In this document: positions 1-9,196 of the stretch, one piece after another
Layout of the letters: each line of letters begins with the position of its first letter
Numbering within the stretch: the stretch's first letter is position 1
Origin: Vreelandella massiliensis
Lineage (GTDB): Bacteria > Pseudomonadota > Gammaproteobacteria > Pseudomonadales > Halomonadaceae
DNA length: 64,000 bases
Direction of reading: 5' to 3'
Assembly: GCF_900155385.1 (NCBI RefSeq)
Contig: NZ_LT699745.1
Location: 1,006,946 to 1,070,945, forward strand
Notes under the pieces: generated by a model
Databases searched by the model: none
The model's input: the letters and a program-made list of their open reading frames with translations, nothing else
Told to the model about the DNA's origin: nothing
Translations under genes and position numbers: made by a program

Positions 1-1
1 A

Positions 2-151
2 CATCCGGGCCGTTTGGAGAGCATGTTTAAGGCAGTGACGAACGTGGCGCCTTCTCAGCTTGCTGACCGTGAGCTATTCGATTTTACCGGCTTGGAAGCG
101 AAGCAGGCCGACCTAATGGCCGACCGCATTCGCGCTTTTAATGTGAGTTAG
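2..151 (+). CDS. C-terminal end of an unrecognised protein (partial)
   Basis: An open frame enters from the left edge and stops at 149-151 (TAG), giving the last 49 residues of a protein that ends RIRAFNVS. The tail is soluble and rich in Ala, Leu and acidic residues, with no motif I can name. It converges on the fnr gene and their 3' ends overlap by about 14 bases, which is unusual but possible. The reading frame is open throughout and has plausible codon use, but it is short, so this call is tentative. Confidence 0.4.
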   Translation, partial: HPGRLESMFKAVTNVAPSQLADRELFDFTGLEAKQADLMADRIRAFNVS

Positions 152-890
152 CTTCGACCTCTTCTTCCTCGGAGAGGCTGATCAAACGCGGCATGTCGAG
201 AATATTCACCTCGCGACCCGAGACGGCGACCACGTTTTGGCTCTGAAAGCGGCTCAAAATGCGGCTGACGGTTTCTACGGCAAGTCCTAAATAGTTGCCG
301 ATATCGGCCCGCGACATCGACAGCCGAAAGCTATAGGGCGAGTAGCCGCGGCGGCGAAAGCGCTCGGACAGCGTAATCAAAAAGCTGGCTAAACGCTGGT
401 CGGCGGTTTTGCGCGAAAGCAGGCGCATCATGCGGCGATCGTCGCGCAGTTCCTTGCTCATGCTGCGATAAAGTTGGCCCCGCAGTTCCGGCAGCTCTTC
501 TGAAAGTAAATCCAAGCGGTCGAAGGGGATTTCGCACACCGTGGTGGTTTCCAGCGCCACCACGCTGCCGGGATAGTGCTCCTCGTCGATACCGTCTAGC
601 CCAACGAGCTCGCTGGGTAGGTAAAAGTTGGTGAGTTGATCGTTGCCTCCACCTTCCGTGGTGAGCTGTTTGAGGCTGCCTGAGCGAACGGCAAAAACAC
701 TGGTAAAAGTATCGCCTTGACGAAATAGCGGTTCGCCTTTTTTGAGCGGAGCCCGGCGTCGGATGATGGCGTCGAACTGATCGATATCATCGAGCTCAAG
801 CGATAGGGGCAAACACAGCGAGCTCAGGCTACACGTTTGGCATCGCGCCTCATGTAAAACGGGGCGCCGACGGCTGATGGATTCCGGCAT
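138..890 (-). CDS. fnr: FNR/Anr-type oxygen-sensing transcriptional regulator
   Basis: Crp/FNR-family activator that senses oxygen through a 4Fe-4S cluster and controls microaerobic genes. Three N-terminal cysteines lie in an [11 protein letters not shown] stretch and a fourth in TTTVCEIPF. Their spacings of 3, 6 and 93 residues equal those of the E. coli FNR ligands C20, C23, C29 and C122. A cyclic-nucleotide-like beta roll follows. The C-terminal helix-turn-helix has [12 protein letters not shown], keeping the E..SR recognition residues. An in-frame ATG at 902 exists, but the ATG at 890 has an ideal GGAGG about 6 bases upstream, so I choose 890. It lies next to hemN and the cco genes it is expected to regulate. 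Confidence 0.93.
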   Translation of the reverse strand: MPESISRRRPVLHEARCQTCSLSSLCLPLSLELDDIDQFDAIIRRRAPLKKGEPLFRQGDTFTSVFAVRSGSLKQLTTEGGGNDQLTNFYLPSELVGLDGIDEEHYPGSVVALETTTVCEIPFDRLDLLSEELPELRGQLYRSMSKELRDDRRMMRLLSRKTADQRLASFLITLSERFRRRGYSPYSFRLSMSRADIGNYLGLAVETVSRILSRFQSQNVVAVSGREVNILDMPRLISLSEEEEVEANSH

Positions 891-983
891 GTGTTCCTCC
901 ATGAATGGTGACCTGCCTCATTATGGGAGGAACAGCCTGCCGACGACAAGCGTAATCCGTGAATCGCCGGTTCCGCATATCGT

Positions 984-2411
984 CTATAGAATTCGCGAGT
1001 AGCGCTGAGTGGCATCGCTTGGCAAGTGTGCGTCAAACGCCATGGCGAGGTGGCGAATCAACAGACGCCCGATAGGGGTGGCCCGCAGCATATCGCCCTC
1101 TTGTACTACCAAGCCGTCGCGCTGCGCGCCTTTCAAGCGCGCGAGCGCATCAGCGAAGTAGCGCGGCGCATCGATCCCCCAGCGCTGGCTGACAGCGGCA
1201 AAGTCGATCTGCATGTCGCACATCAAACGCTCAATGACGTCGCGACGAATTAAATCGTCCTGGCTTAAGCGCAGCCCTTTCACCGTGGCGAGCTGCCCCG
1301 CATCGAGTGCTTGCTCATAGCGGGCAAGGTCGGTGGGGTTTTGTGCGTAGACATCGTTGACCCGTGAAATGGCTGAGACGCCAAGGCCCACTAGGTCGCA
1401 CTGGGCGTGGCTGGAGTAGCCTTGGAAGTTGCGCTGCAGGGTGCCTTCGCGCTGGGCAATGGCGAGGCTATCGTCCGGACGGGCGAAGTGATCCATGCCG
1501 ATATGCACATAGCCGGCCTGGGTCAGCATGTCGATAGTGGTGTGCAGAATCTCAAGTTTCTCTTCCGCGCTTGGCAGGTCCGCGTCGTTGATACGCCGTT
1601 GCGGGGCAAAGCGCTGGGGCATGTGGGCATAGTTAAACACCGAAAGGCGTGCGGGATTTAACTCAATCACCTGCTGCAGCGTGTCGGCAAAGCTCGCTTG
1701 CGTTTGATGCGGCAAACCGTAAATCAAATCCAGGTTCAGCGAACGAAAGCCCAGTCGATGCGCTTCATCCATCAGCGTTTCGGTGAGAACGCGCGGCTGA
1801 ACGCGGTTGATGGCCTTTTGCACCGTGGGGTTTAGGTCTTGAACCCCGAGACTGATGCGATTGAAGCCCAGCGTCTGCAAATGGCGCAGGGTGAAAACAT
1901 CCGCTTCGCGCGGATCGATTTCGATGGCGTAGTCGCGATCGGGCGAGGAGGAGAGACCAAACCGGGCGTCTAACCGGTCGATCAAGTCGCTCATCTGATC
2001 CAAGGTCAAAAACGTAGGCGTCCCGCCGCCCCAGTGCAGCTGCTCAACGCTACGCGACGTATCAAGATGGCGCGCGGTGAGCACCATTTCGCGATCAAGG
2101 CGCGAGAGATAGGGCTCGGCTAGCTGGGTATTTTTGGTCGCGATTTTGTTGCAGGCGCAGTAGAAGCAGATTTTGCGGCAAAACGGGACGTGGACGTAGA
2201 GCGACAGCGCGCGATCGCTCTGGTTGCTGCGCTCAAGCGCGGCGGTAAACTCCTCGGTGCCGAACTGCTCATGAAACGAGAGCGCCGTTGGGTAAGACGT
2301 ATAACGCGGGCCGCTTTTATCATAGCGGCGCAATAACGCTTCATCCCAGGCAGCGTGTTGGGGCGCTGCGGTGTCAAAAGGAGAAGAAGCAGCGTGAGCG
2401 TGAACGGCCAT
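984..2411 (-). CDS. hemN: Oxygen-independent coproporphyrinogen III oxidase
   Basis: Radical SAM enzyme that decarboxylates coproporphyrinogen III to protoporphyrinogen IX without oxygen, supplying haem under microaerobic growth. The protein has 475 residues, close to E. coli HemN (457). The N-terminal region has the HemN signature GPRYTSYP and the cluster-binding motif HVPFCRKICFYCACNK, i.e. CxxxCxxC plus the extra Cys typical of HemN. HWGGGTPTFL and IEIDPREA are further family motifs. An FNR-like box lies 65-78 bases upstream of the start. It sits directly upstream of fnr on the same strand, a common pairing in gammaproteobacteria. Confidence 0.95.
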   Translation of the reverse strand: MAVHAHAASSPFDTAAPQHAAWDEALLRRYDKSGPRYTSYPTALSFHEQFGTEEFTAALERSNQSDRALSLYVHVPFCRKICFYCACNKIATKNTQLAEPYLSRLDREMVLTARHLDTSRSVEQLHWGGGTPTFLTLDQMSDLIDRLDARFGLSSSPDRDYAIEIDPREADVFTLRHLQTLGFNRISLGVQDLNPTVQKAINRVQPRVLTETLMDEAHRLGFRSLNLDLIYGLPHQTQASFADTLQQVIELNPARLSVFNYAHMPQRFAPQRRINDADLPSAEEKLEILHTTIDMLTQAGYVHIGMDHFARPDDSLAIAQREGTLQRNFQGYSSHAQCDLVGLGVSAISRVNDVYAQNPTDLARYEQALDAGQLATVKGLRLSQDDLIRRDVIERLMCDMQIDFAAVSQRWGIDAPRYFADALARLKGAQRDGLVVQEGDMLRATPIGRLLIRHLAMAFDAHLPSDATQRYSRIL

Positions 2412-2475
2412 GAAGAGGCTCCAGTGCAGGGTAGTAACGATAGCGTTATCCTAGCGCTGCCCCGCCATGAAGGAG

Positions 2476-2489
2476 TTGAGCCACGTCAA
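2476..2489 (-). promoter_or_regulatory. FNR/Anr box upstream of hemN
   Basis: TTGAGCCACGTCAA has the two FNR half-sites TTGA and TCAA at the canonical 6-base spacing. It lies 65 bases upstream of the hemN ATG, a usual position for an activating class II site. Only the core half-sites match; the inner T/A positions of the TTGAT-N4-ATCAA consensus do not. Confidence 0.6.
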
Positions 2490-2554
2490 AGAAGCGTTGA
2501 AGTGCAACGTCTTTACACACGCTCGCGTACGCTTTGGTGAGCGTTGAGACGCGG

Positions 2555-3253
2555 CTAATGGGCGCTACCCGGCGTATAAAGGGTAAACAGTTGCCACAAG
2601 GCGAACGCTATAATGCTTAGCGCGGCAATGGTGCGCGTGGTGGGATGGCGGATCAAATCTCTTAGCTGGCGCGCGGCAAGGCCGGTGGCGAGCAGCGCGG
2701 GAAGTGTGCCGACGCCAAACGCCCCCATTAGCAAGGCGCCGCGTAGCGGGTCTGCGATGGCAAGGCTCCACGCCAGCATCGAATAGACCAGCCCGCACGG
2801 CAGCCACCCCCAAATCGCCCCCAGCGCAAACGCCTGTGGCAATTTGACCACGGGCATTAAACGCCGCCCGAAAGGCTCGATAAAGTGCCAAAAACGCCGC
2901 CCCACCGCTTCCACTTTAAGTAGGCCCTTCCACCAGTTGGCGATGTAGAGCGCCATTAAAATCAGCATCACCGCAGCAAACGCTTGCAGCGCCACGCCGG
3001 CGCCAGGGGAGAGCGACAGGAGCGTGCCGAGGGAGGCGACCAGTGCACCGGCGAGCATATAACTCATCACGCGGCCAACGTTATAGCTTAAAAGCAGCCC
3101 GCCTAAACGCGCCGGATGACGCATGCTCGGGGGGACGGCAAATGTCAGCGCGCTCATGATGCCACCGCACATGCCGATGCAGTGCGCTCCGCCCATCAGG
3201 CCGAAGACGAAGGCAGCGAGCAGCGGCGGCAGGTCAAGGCCGGTGGGGTTCAT
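2555..3253 (-). CDS. TauE/SafE-like (DsbD_2-type) membrane protein of the cco cluster
   Basis: Integral membrane protein of 232 residues with about six transmembrane segments. The N-terminus carries the GLMGGAHCIGMCGG motif of the family annotated as sulfite exporter TauE/SafE or DsbD_2, which is regularly found beside ccoS and ccoI. The conserved Cys and His residues in the first helix suggest copper or thiol chemistry in cbb3 oxidase assembly, but this is inference. Its ATG overlaps the ccoS stop by four bases (ATGA), so it is translationally coupled and last in the ccoG-ccoH-ccoI-ccoS run. Confidence 0.85.
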   Translation of the reverse strand: MNPTGLDLPPLLAAFVFGLMGGAHCIGMCGGIMSALTFAVPPSMRHPARLGGLLLSYNVGRVMSYMLAGALVASLGTLLSLSPGAGVALQAFAAVMLILMALYIANWWKGLLKVEAVGRRFWHFIEPFGRRLMPVVKLPQAFALGAIWGWLPCGLVYSMLAWSLAIADPLRGALLMGAFGVGTLPALLATGLAARQLRDLIRHPTTRTIAALSIIAFALWQLFTLYTPGSAH

Positions 3254-3498
3254 CGGGTGTCGCTATCGTTATGGGAGGCATCGTCATCGGCGGCTGTTGT
3301 GGTTTTTCGCTCGCGGGCCTGCTGGCGGCGCTGGCGCTCTTCGGGTGGCAAGTCGTTCTCATCTTCATCAAACAGGATGCGGTGCGCCGGTCCCTCTAAA
3401 TCATCGAACTGATCATTTTTGACCGCCCAGAAAAAGGCCCATACCGCGAGGCCCAGCAGCACCAGAGAGAGCGGGATTAGCAGATAGAGAATTTTCAT
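3250..3498 (-). CDS. ccoS: cbb3-type oxidase assembly protein CcoS
   Basis: Small protein of 82 residues with one N-terminal membrane helix (about residues 3-26). The typical CcoS segment FFWAVKNDQFDDLEGPAHRILFDED follows in two adjoining stretches, then a charged, disordered tail. CcoS is needed for cofactor insertion into the CcoN subunit. It overlaps ccoI upstream and the TauE-like gene downstream by four bases each, indicating a single transcript. Confidence 0.93.
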   Translation of the reverse strand: MKILYLLIPLSLVLLGLAVWAFFWAVKNDQFDDLEGPAHRILFDEDENDLPPEERQRRQQARERKTTTAADDDASHNDSDTR

Positions 3499-5975
3499 AC
3501 GGACACCGGTTTAGCGGTTGGAGCCTTGACGGTGGCGCCTGCTCGGCGCTTCCAGCGGGTTAAGCGCAGGGCGTTGGTCACCACCACCAGCGAGCTAAAC
3601 GACATGCCTATGGCGGCCAGCCAAGGCGGCACCAAGCCCAAGGCCGCCAAAGGCATGGCGGTGAAATTGTAACAGACCGACCAGATCATGTTTTGGCGCA
3701 TCACGCGCCGTGTCGCGCGGGAAATTTCCACCGCGTCCGCGATACGGGTCAACCTCGGGCTAAGCAGGACCGCATCAGCACGAGTGCGGGCGAGGTCGGT
3801 GGCGCTGTTCATGGCGATGGCCACATCCGCGCCGGCGAGCACCGGCACATCGTTAATGCCATCGCCCACCATGACAACGCATTCACCTTCGGCCTGGAGG
3901 GTTTGGATCCGCGCGAGCTTGCCTTCGGGGCTGGTGCCCGCATGCCATGTCGTAATGCCAAGCTGCTGGGCAAGCTCTTCAACGGCGTCGGGGGTATCCC
4001 CCGAGAGTAGCTCAACCGCCAAGCCGCTCTCCCGCAGCGCCGCAATGGTCTGCGCAGCATCGTCGCGCACGCCATCGTGCAGGCGAAACCAGGCGCGCGG
4101 CGTGTCATCCTCACTCAACAGCAGCCACTGGCCTTCGCCCGGGGATGCCGGCGGCTGCGAACAGGCGAAGTGGGGTTTACCCAGGCGCCAGCGTTTACCC
4201 ATTAACGTGCCTTCAAGCCCTTGGCCGGTCACGCTACGCAGCGCTCGCGCCTGAAGCGTGGCATCGCGAAAGGGACGAAACGCACGGGCGATAGGGTGCT
4301 CGGAGTGGGCTTCAAGCGCTGCCGCTATCGCGCGGGCACGTTCGGCGCTTAGGGTGCTGTCAAAGGAGTGGGTGTCGATCAGCTGCATCTCACCCCGAGT
4401 GAGGGTGCCCGTTTTGTCAAAAATGACTCGGGTGGCGTTCGACAGCGACTCCATGGCATCGGCGCGGGTAATCAGCACGCCGCGCTTTCTTAGCTGCCCG
4501 TGCCCGGCGGTGAGCGCGGTGGGCGTAGCAAGCGCCAGCGCGCATGGGCAGGTGACGACTAACACAGAGAGCATCACCCATAGCACCCGCGATGGGTCAA
4601 TCCACCACCATACCGCCGTGACGCAGACCGTGACGATCAACAGGCGCAGCACAAAAAGGTGCGCCATGCGGGCGGCCATCTGGGCCAGGCGCGGGCGGCT
4701 GGCGAAGGCGCGGTCGGTGAGGTCGACAATATTGGCCACCCGAGCGTCATTGCCCGCATGGGTAACGCGCATGACCAGCGGGTTCTCCATGTTTTGGCTG
4801 CCACCGACAATGCGCTCGCCCACGCCACGGGTAACGGGAAGATACTCGCCGGTGAGCATTGATTCGTCCAGGCTGGACTGGCCATCCTCGATCACGCCAT
4901 CGGCGGGGACACCGTGCCCCGGTTTGATCAAGACGCGGTCGCCGGCATGCAGTTCGCTGGCCGGCAGAATGCGTTCGCTGCCGTCGTCATCCAAGCGGGT
5001 CGCGTAGACCGGCAGCACGCCGCTCAAAGCGTTGCCGCTCTGGCCGTTTCGCCGCCGCGCGCGGGCTTCGATATAGCGGCTAAAAAGCAGAAAGAAGGTG
5101 AACATCGCCACCGAGTCGAAGTACACCTCGCCGACATTAAAAATCACCGCGTAGGCACTGGCGGCATAGGCGCAGCCAATCGCCAGCGATACCGGGACAT
5201 CCATCCCGAGCATGCCGGATTTCACATCGCGCAGGGCGTTGCGGAAAAACGGCAGCGCGGAAAAAAACACCACCGGTGTGGCCAGTGCAAACGAGAGCCA
5301 GTGGAACAGGGCGTAGAAATCCTCCGACATGCCCTCTGGCCCCGCCACGTAAATGGGGATCGAGAACATCATCACCTGCATCATGCCGACGGCGGCGATA
5401 ATCAGGCGCCGCACGTTCATGCGCTCTTCTTGCTGCAAGCGGGCTTGGGCTTTATCCGGCTCGTAAGGCTGCGCGGTATAGCCAATTGCCGCTAGTTCGG
5501 CGAGAAGCTGGGAAAGCTTGATCACTGCTGGGTCCCAGCTGATACGCACGCGGTGGTGGGTGAGGTTGACGGCGCTAGATTCCACCCCGTTTAGCGCATT
5601 GAGGCGGTGCTCGATCAGCCAGGCACAGGCGGCACAGGTAATGCCGTCAACTGCAAGGGTGGCGTGAACATGGCCGCTATCGCCCTCGGGATGCACAAAT
5701 TTGGCTTGCAGCCCCGGGTCATCGAAGACTTGCCAGGTGTCGGCATTCGCGGCTTGGCGTTCATCCGGGCGCTCAGGCAGTTCGGTGCGGTAGCGGTAGT
5801 AGCTTTCAAGGCCGCCTTCGACGATCGCGTGGGCAACCGCCTCGCAGCCCGGGCAGCAGAGAGGGTGCGACGTATCGTCAATCTCAATGCGCCACGGTGC
5901 CCCAGAGGGCACCGGGTTGCCACAGTGGTAGCAGAAGGTGGGCGTTTGGGAGACTGCTGCGGTGTTCGCGCTCAT
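3495..5975 (-). CDS. ccoI: Copper-translocating P-type ATPase CcoI/FixI
   Basis: P1B-type ATPase of 826 residues that supplies copper for cbb3 oxidase maturation. An N-terminal cysteine-rich segment (CYHC at 15-18, CCPGC near 40-44) precedes a heavy-metal-associated domain with CAAC at 114-117. Eight membrane helices follow, with the metal-site CPC at 476-478, the phosphorylated Asp of DKTGT at 520, and the GDGIND hinge motif near the C-terminus. Length and domain order match the FixI/CcoI subgroup rather than the detoxifying CopA. The gene lies between ccoH and ccoS, the standard order. Confidence 0.95.
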   Translation of the reverse strand: MSANTAAVSQTPTFCYHCGNPVPSGAPWRIEIDDTSHPLCCPGCEAVAHAIVEGGLESYYRYRTELPERPDERQAANADTWQVFDDPGLQAKFVHPEGDSGHVHATLAVDGITCAACAWLIEHRLNALNGVESSAVNLTHHRVRISWDPAVIKLSQLLAELAAIGYTAQPYEPDKAQARLQQEERMNVRRLIIAAVGMMQVMMFSIPIYVAGPEGMSEDFYALFHWLSFALATPVVFFSALPFFRNALRDVKSGMLGMDVPVSLAIGCAYAASAYAVIFNVGEVYFDSVAMFTFFLLFSRYIEARARRRNGQSGNALSGVLPVYATRLDDDGSERILPASELHAGDRVLIKPGHGVPADGVIEDGQSSLDESMLTGEYLPVTRGVGERIVGGSQNMENPLVMRVTHAGNDARVANIVDLTDRAFASRPRLAQMAARMAHLFVLRLLIVTVCVTAVWWWIDPSRVLWVMLSVLVVTCPCALALATPTALTAGHGQLRKRGVLITRADAMESLSNATRVIFDKTGTLTRGEMQLIDTHSFDSTLSAERARAIAAALEAHSEHPIARAFRPFRDATLQARALRSVTGQGLEGTLMGKRWRLGKPHFACSQPPASPGEGQWLLLSEDDTPRAWFRLHDGVRDDAAQTIAALRESGLAVELLSGDTPDAVEELAQQLGITTWHAGTSPEGKLARIQTLQAEGECVVMVGDGINDVPVLAGADVAIAMNSATDLARTRADAVLLSPRLTRIADAVEISRATRRVMRQNMIWSVCYNFTAMPLAALGLVPPWLAAIGMSFSSLVVVTNALRLTRWKRRAGATVKAPTAKPVSV

Positions 5976-5986
5976 CTGTCAGCGGC

Positions 5987-6493
5987 CTAAATGCCGGGAA
6001 TCAAGTTGGCTTTCTCCTCGCTAGGGAAGCGCGCCTCGCCGGTGAGGCGCCACTCGGCTTCGTCGCCGGCCTCAGGCTGTAGCTGCAAGTACCAGCGATA
6101 CTGCAGCGGTTCTTCCAGGGTGCCGACATAGCGCCCATTGCGGACGTGATTGAGCGTTAACTCGCGATCAAAGTCGCTGTCGGTAGGAAAAATCAGCGCC
6201 AGGTGTAGCGTGTCTGGCTGGCGCTCGCCGGCCAAGTCAATCACCACGTCACCGGTGAGATTGTCGACCATCAGCGTCGCCGATAACCCCAAGTCGCTGG
6301 CATGCTCCTGTTTAGCTAACTGCTCGTTGATGCCCAAGCCGCGCTCATAGTAGTCCCCTGAAATCGACCCGTCGTAGTGGCGAATCGAAAAGAACAAAAA
6401 GAGCATGCTAAACGCGATGGAGGAAAACAGCAGCCCAAGTAAAAACCAGGGCCAGAACTGCTTATACCAAGGTGTCACCGAAGAGGATGACAT
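5987..6493 (-). CDS. ccoH: cbb3 oxidase assembly protein CcoH/FixH
   Basis: FixH-family protein of 168 residues. One N-terminal membrane helix (about residues 13-33, WFLLGLLFSSIAFSMLFLFF) anchors a periplasmic domain. The segment DYYERGLGINEQLAKQEHA is the family hallmark, and the rest resembles the immunoglobulin-like FixH fold. It takes part in assembly of CcoN with CcoI. It starts four bases from the ccoG stop and ends 12 bases before ccoI, so it belongs to the ccoGHIS unit. Confidence 0.92.
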   Translation of the reverse strand: MSSSSVTPWYKQFWPWFLLGLLFSSIAFSMLFLFFSIRHYDGSISGDYYERGLGINEQLAKQEHASDLGLSATLMVDNLTGDVVIDLAGERQPDTLHLALIFPTDSDFDRELTLNHVRNGRYVGTLEEPLQYRWYLQLQPEAGDEAEWRLTGEARFPSEEKANLIPGI

Positions 6494-6497
6494 AGTG

Positions 6498-7937
6498 CTA
6501 TCTCCTAATATCGCCGATAAAGCGCGAATCGCGCTCTAAGCGAATGCTGTTGTCGAGTTCAGACTCAATGGTTAATACGATTTCATGGCTGGGTTGGGTA
6601 ATCGAGTCAGCGTCAGCTGTCACGGTGATGGCCTCGGAGCGCGACTCGCCCGCCGGCACGCTAATAGTGTCTTGATCTAAGCGCAAGCCCTCAAGGCCAG
6701 AAGCACTGATACGGTAAGTGTGATCGCGGTTATCGAGGTTGCGCACCGTCAAGTTGTAAGCGTTGCTAATGCGGCCATCGCGGGTGACTTGGTAGAGCTG
6801 AGTACGCTCACGCTCGGCTTCGACATCAAGCGGCATACGATCGTTCACCGCCCAAGCGAAGGCGCCAATCATTATGATCAGTGCGGCAAAATAGCCCATT
6901 AAACGGGGGCGAAGAATATGCGTCGGTTTACCCTCCAGGGCATTTTCCGTGGTGTAGCGAATCAATCCGCGTGGATACCCCATTTTGTCCATCACGCTGT
7001 CGCAAGCGTCAATACAAGCGGCGCAGGTGATGCACTCATACTGCAGGCCATCGCGGATATCGATGCCGGTAGGGCAGACTTGTACGCAGAGGTCGCAATC
7101 GATGCAGTCGCCATGTCCGGCGGCGCGCGCCTCTTCATGGCTTAGGCTTCTTTTGCGCTTGCCGCGCGGCTCCCCACGATTGGCATCGTAGGAAACGATA
7201 AGAGTGTCGCGGTCGAACATCACCGACTGGAAGCGGGCGTAAGGGCACATGTAGATGCACACCTGTTCGCGCAGCCAGCCAGCATTCAGGTAAGTGAAGA
7301 CAGTAAAAAAGCCGACCCAAAAATAGGACCAGCCGTTAGCTTGTAGAGCGGCCAGGTCGGGGAGCAGTTCTCGTATAGGCGTAAAGTAGCCAACAAAGGT
7401 GGCCCCTGTGGCGAATGCGATAAATAGCCACGCTGCGTGCTTTGCACTCTTGCGCGCGAGCTTCTCTTTTGTGAGGGGCTGTTTGTCGAGCTTGATACGC
7501 TTGTTGCGCGGGCCTTCGATACGGTGCTCAAGCCAGATAAACAGAAAGGTCCAGACGCTTTGTGGGCAGGTGTAGCCGCACCAGACACGCCCGGCGAACA
7601 CGGTGATTAAAAAGAGGCCGAAGGCACAAATAATCAGTAGCCACGACAGCAGCACAAACTCCTGGGGATAAAACGTCGTGGTAAAGATATGGAACTCACG
7701 GCCGGGGAGGTCGAACCAGATCGCTGGTCTTCCGCCAATATTGATCCAAGGGAGCAGAAAAAAAGCGAGCATCAACGCCCAGTTGGCGCTGCGCCTTACC
7801 TTCTGAAAGAAGCCCTTAATTTCGCGCACGTAGATATGCTTACGCTCGGCGTACATATTTTGGGTGACGGCTTCACCTTGATGGGAAGACTGTTTTTTCG
7901 GCTTAGGCGTGACGTCTTTGCTGGGTATCTTTTCCAT
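6498..7937 (-). CDS. ccoG: cbb3 oxidase accessory ferredoxin protein CcoG/RdxA
   Basis: Membrane iron-sulfur protein proposed to reduce copper during cbb3 assembly. Several membrane helices carry CGYTCPQSVW; a cytoplasmic double 4Fe-4S ferredoxin domain follows with CIDCDLCVQVCPTG and CITCAACIDACD, then a C-terminal immunoglobulin-like domain. About 479 residues from the ATG at 7937. A TTG at 7955 would add six residues; neither start has a clear Shine-Dalgarno sequence, so the start is undecided. First gene after the terminator that closes ccoNOQP. Confidence 0.93.
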   Translation of the reverse strand: MEKIPSKDVTPKPKKQSSHQGEAVTQNMYAERKHIYVREIKGFFQKVRRSANWALMLAFFLLPWINIGGRPAIWFDLPGREFHIFTTTFYPQEFVLLSWLLIICAFGLFLITVFAGRVWCGYTCPQSVWTFLFIWLEHRIEGPRNKRIKLDKQPLTKEKLARKSAKHAAWLFIAFATGATFVGYFTPIRELLPDLAALQANGWSYFWVGFFTVFTYLNAGWLREQVCIYMCPYARFQSVMFDRDTLIVSYDANRGEPRGKRKRSLSHEEARAAGHGDCIDCDLCVQVCPTGIDIRDGLQYECITCAACIDACDSVMDKMGYPRGLIRYTTENALEGKPTHILRPRLMGYFAALIIMIGAFAWAVNDRMPLDVEAERERTQLYQVTRDGRISNAYNLTVRNLDNRDHTYRISASGLEGLRLDQDTISVPAGESRSEAITVTADADSITQPSHEIVLTIESELDNSIRLERDSRFIGDIRR

Positions 7938-7994
7938 AGCGAAATCGCAGCTCAAGGAAGCGGGAAGGGGCTACAGTTTAACGGTTCGGCCGTC

Positions 7995-8023
7995 AAAAAA
8001 GGGTGCGGCCTGCGGCCGCACCC
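7995..8023 (-). terminator. Rho-independent terminator after ccoNOQP
   Basis: A perfect 10-bp stem, GGGTGCGGCC with GGCCGCACCC (8001-8010 and 8014-8023) around a 3-base loop, is followed on the minus strand by six T residues (7995-8000). It lies between the ccoP stop and ccoG and should end or attenuate the structural-subunit transcript. Confidence 0.9.
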
Positions 8024-8048
8024 TTATCAGCGCTGCTTAGGCTAACGC

Positions 8049-8978
8049 TTAGTCATCAAAGCGTAAGCTGTAGACATACGCGGCGACAAGGTGAACGCGC
8101 TCTTCACCGATGTAAGCCGCCTGCGCCGGCATGTGGCCATTACGGCCGTTACGCAGTGTTTGGCGAATAGAGTCAGCCACCGTCTGGCCTGGCGCCAAGT
8201 AGAGCCAAGTATCGTTGGTCAAATCAGGCGCCCCCAACGACGTGTTGCCCGTGCCTTGTGGCGTATGACATGCCGCACACACGGACATAAAGGTGCTTTC
8301 ACCCTGCTCGGCACGCGCTTCGTCATGCTCTAAATCGGAAAGAGCGAGAACGTATTGGGTGAGATTTTCGATGTTGTTTTCACCCAGCTGCTGCCAAGAT
8401 GGCATTAAACCGTTACGGCCATTGTTGAGAGAAGTGAGGATGTTCTCCGGTTCGCCGCCGTACAACCAGTCGTCGTCGGTGAGGTTGGGGAAGCCGTAGC
8501 CGCCCTGAGCGTTAGAGCCGTGACAAACCGCACAGTTGTTCTGGTAGATACGCTCAGCGACTTGCATGGCCTCCTGGTTTTTGGCCAGCTCAGGAATGGG
8601 AACTTCCTGGTACTGGGCAAAGATAGGTGTAAAGCGCTCCTCGGCCCGCTCGACTTCCTCTTCCCACTGCGACTCTTGCGACCAACCCAGCACGCCGGCA
8701 AAGTTGCCAAGGCCAGGATAGAGAATCAAGTAGCCGATAGAAAAGATTACCGTGGCCACAAACAGTTGGAACCACCATTTGGGTAGCGGGTTGTCATACT
8801 CTTCAATTTCATCGGCAGCGTGGCCAGTGGTTTCTACATTGCCTTCGGCATCGGGCGTTTTATCGGTGCGACGGTTCGCGAATAAAAGCCAGGTGCTGAT
8901 GGCAATGGTGCCGAGTGTGATAACAATGATCCAGGCACTCCAAAAGCTGGATAAGGAGTCGCCCCATAAATTATTCAT
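8049..8978 (-). CDS. ccoP: cbb3-type cytochrome c oxidase subunit III, dihaem CcoP
   Basis: Dihaem c-type cytochrome subunit of 309 residues that passes electrons to the catalytic core. Two membrane helices (about residues 12-34 and 68-88) make it the long form of CcoP. Two haem-binding CxxCH motifs follow: CAVCH at 149-153 and CAACH at 234-238, each in a cytochrome c domain with the expected Met ligand region (NGLMPSW and NGHMPAQ). Its start overlaps the ccoQ stop by four bases. Last gene of ccoNOQP. Confidence 0.96.
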   Translation of the reverse strand: MNNLWGDSLSSFWSAWIIVITLGTIAISTWLLFANRRTDKTPDAEGNVETTGHAADEIEEYDNPLPKWWFQLFVATVIFSIGYLILYPGLGNFAGVLGWSQESQWEEEVERAEERFTPIFAQYQEVPIPELAKNQEAMQVAERIYQNNCAVCHGSNAQGGYGFPNLTDDDWLYGGEPENILTSLNNGRNGLMPSWQQLGENNIENLTQYVLALSDLEHDEARAEQGESTFMSVCAACHTPQGTGNTSLGAPDLTNDTWLYLAPGQTVADSIRQTLRNGRNGHMPAQAAYIGEERVHLVAAYVYSLRFDD

Positions 8979-9193
8979 GTGTTTTTATCTCCCCTGTCGT
9001 GGCGGGAATCTGCTTCATCTTGCGATGAAGCAGGCTTGTCACGGGACGGTTGCTCATCGTCATCGGCGAAGGGCAGGTTGGCTGCTTCATCGAAGTCCGG
9101 TTTGCGACGCTTCGAATAGGCCCACCAAGTGATCCCTAAGAAAGCGATAAGCAGTACCAGCGTAATGAGACCGCGAAAAGTTCCCGTATCCAT
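8975..9193 (-). CDS. ccoQ: cbb3-type oxidase small subunit CcoQ
   Basis: Short protein of 72 residues with one N-terminal membrane helix (GLITLVLLIAFLGITWWAYS), then SKRRKPDFDEAANLPFADD, the typical CcoQ/FixQ soluble segment, and a charged tail. CcoQ stabilises the assembled cbb3 complex. It lies three bases after ccoO and overlaps ccoP, matching the conserved N-O-Q-P order. Confidence 0.94.
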   Translation of the reverse strand: MDTGTFRGLITLVLLIAFLGITWWAYSKRRKPDFDEAANLPFADDDEQPSRDKPASSQDEADSRHDRGDKNT

Positions 9194-9196
9194 AAC

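Noticed and set aside
4258..5007. Open frame of 249 codons opposite ccoI
   Set aside because: Ser/Arg-rich shadow of the ATPase coding strand without any family features.
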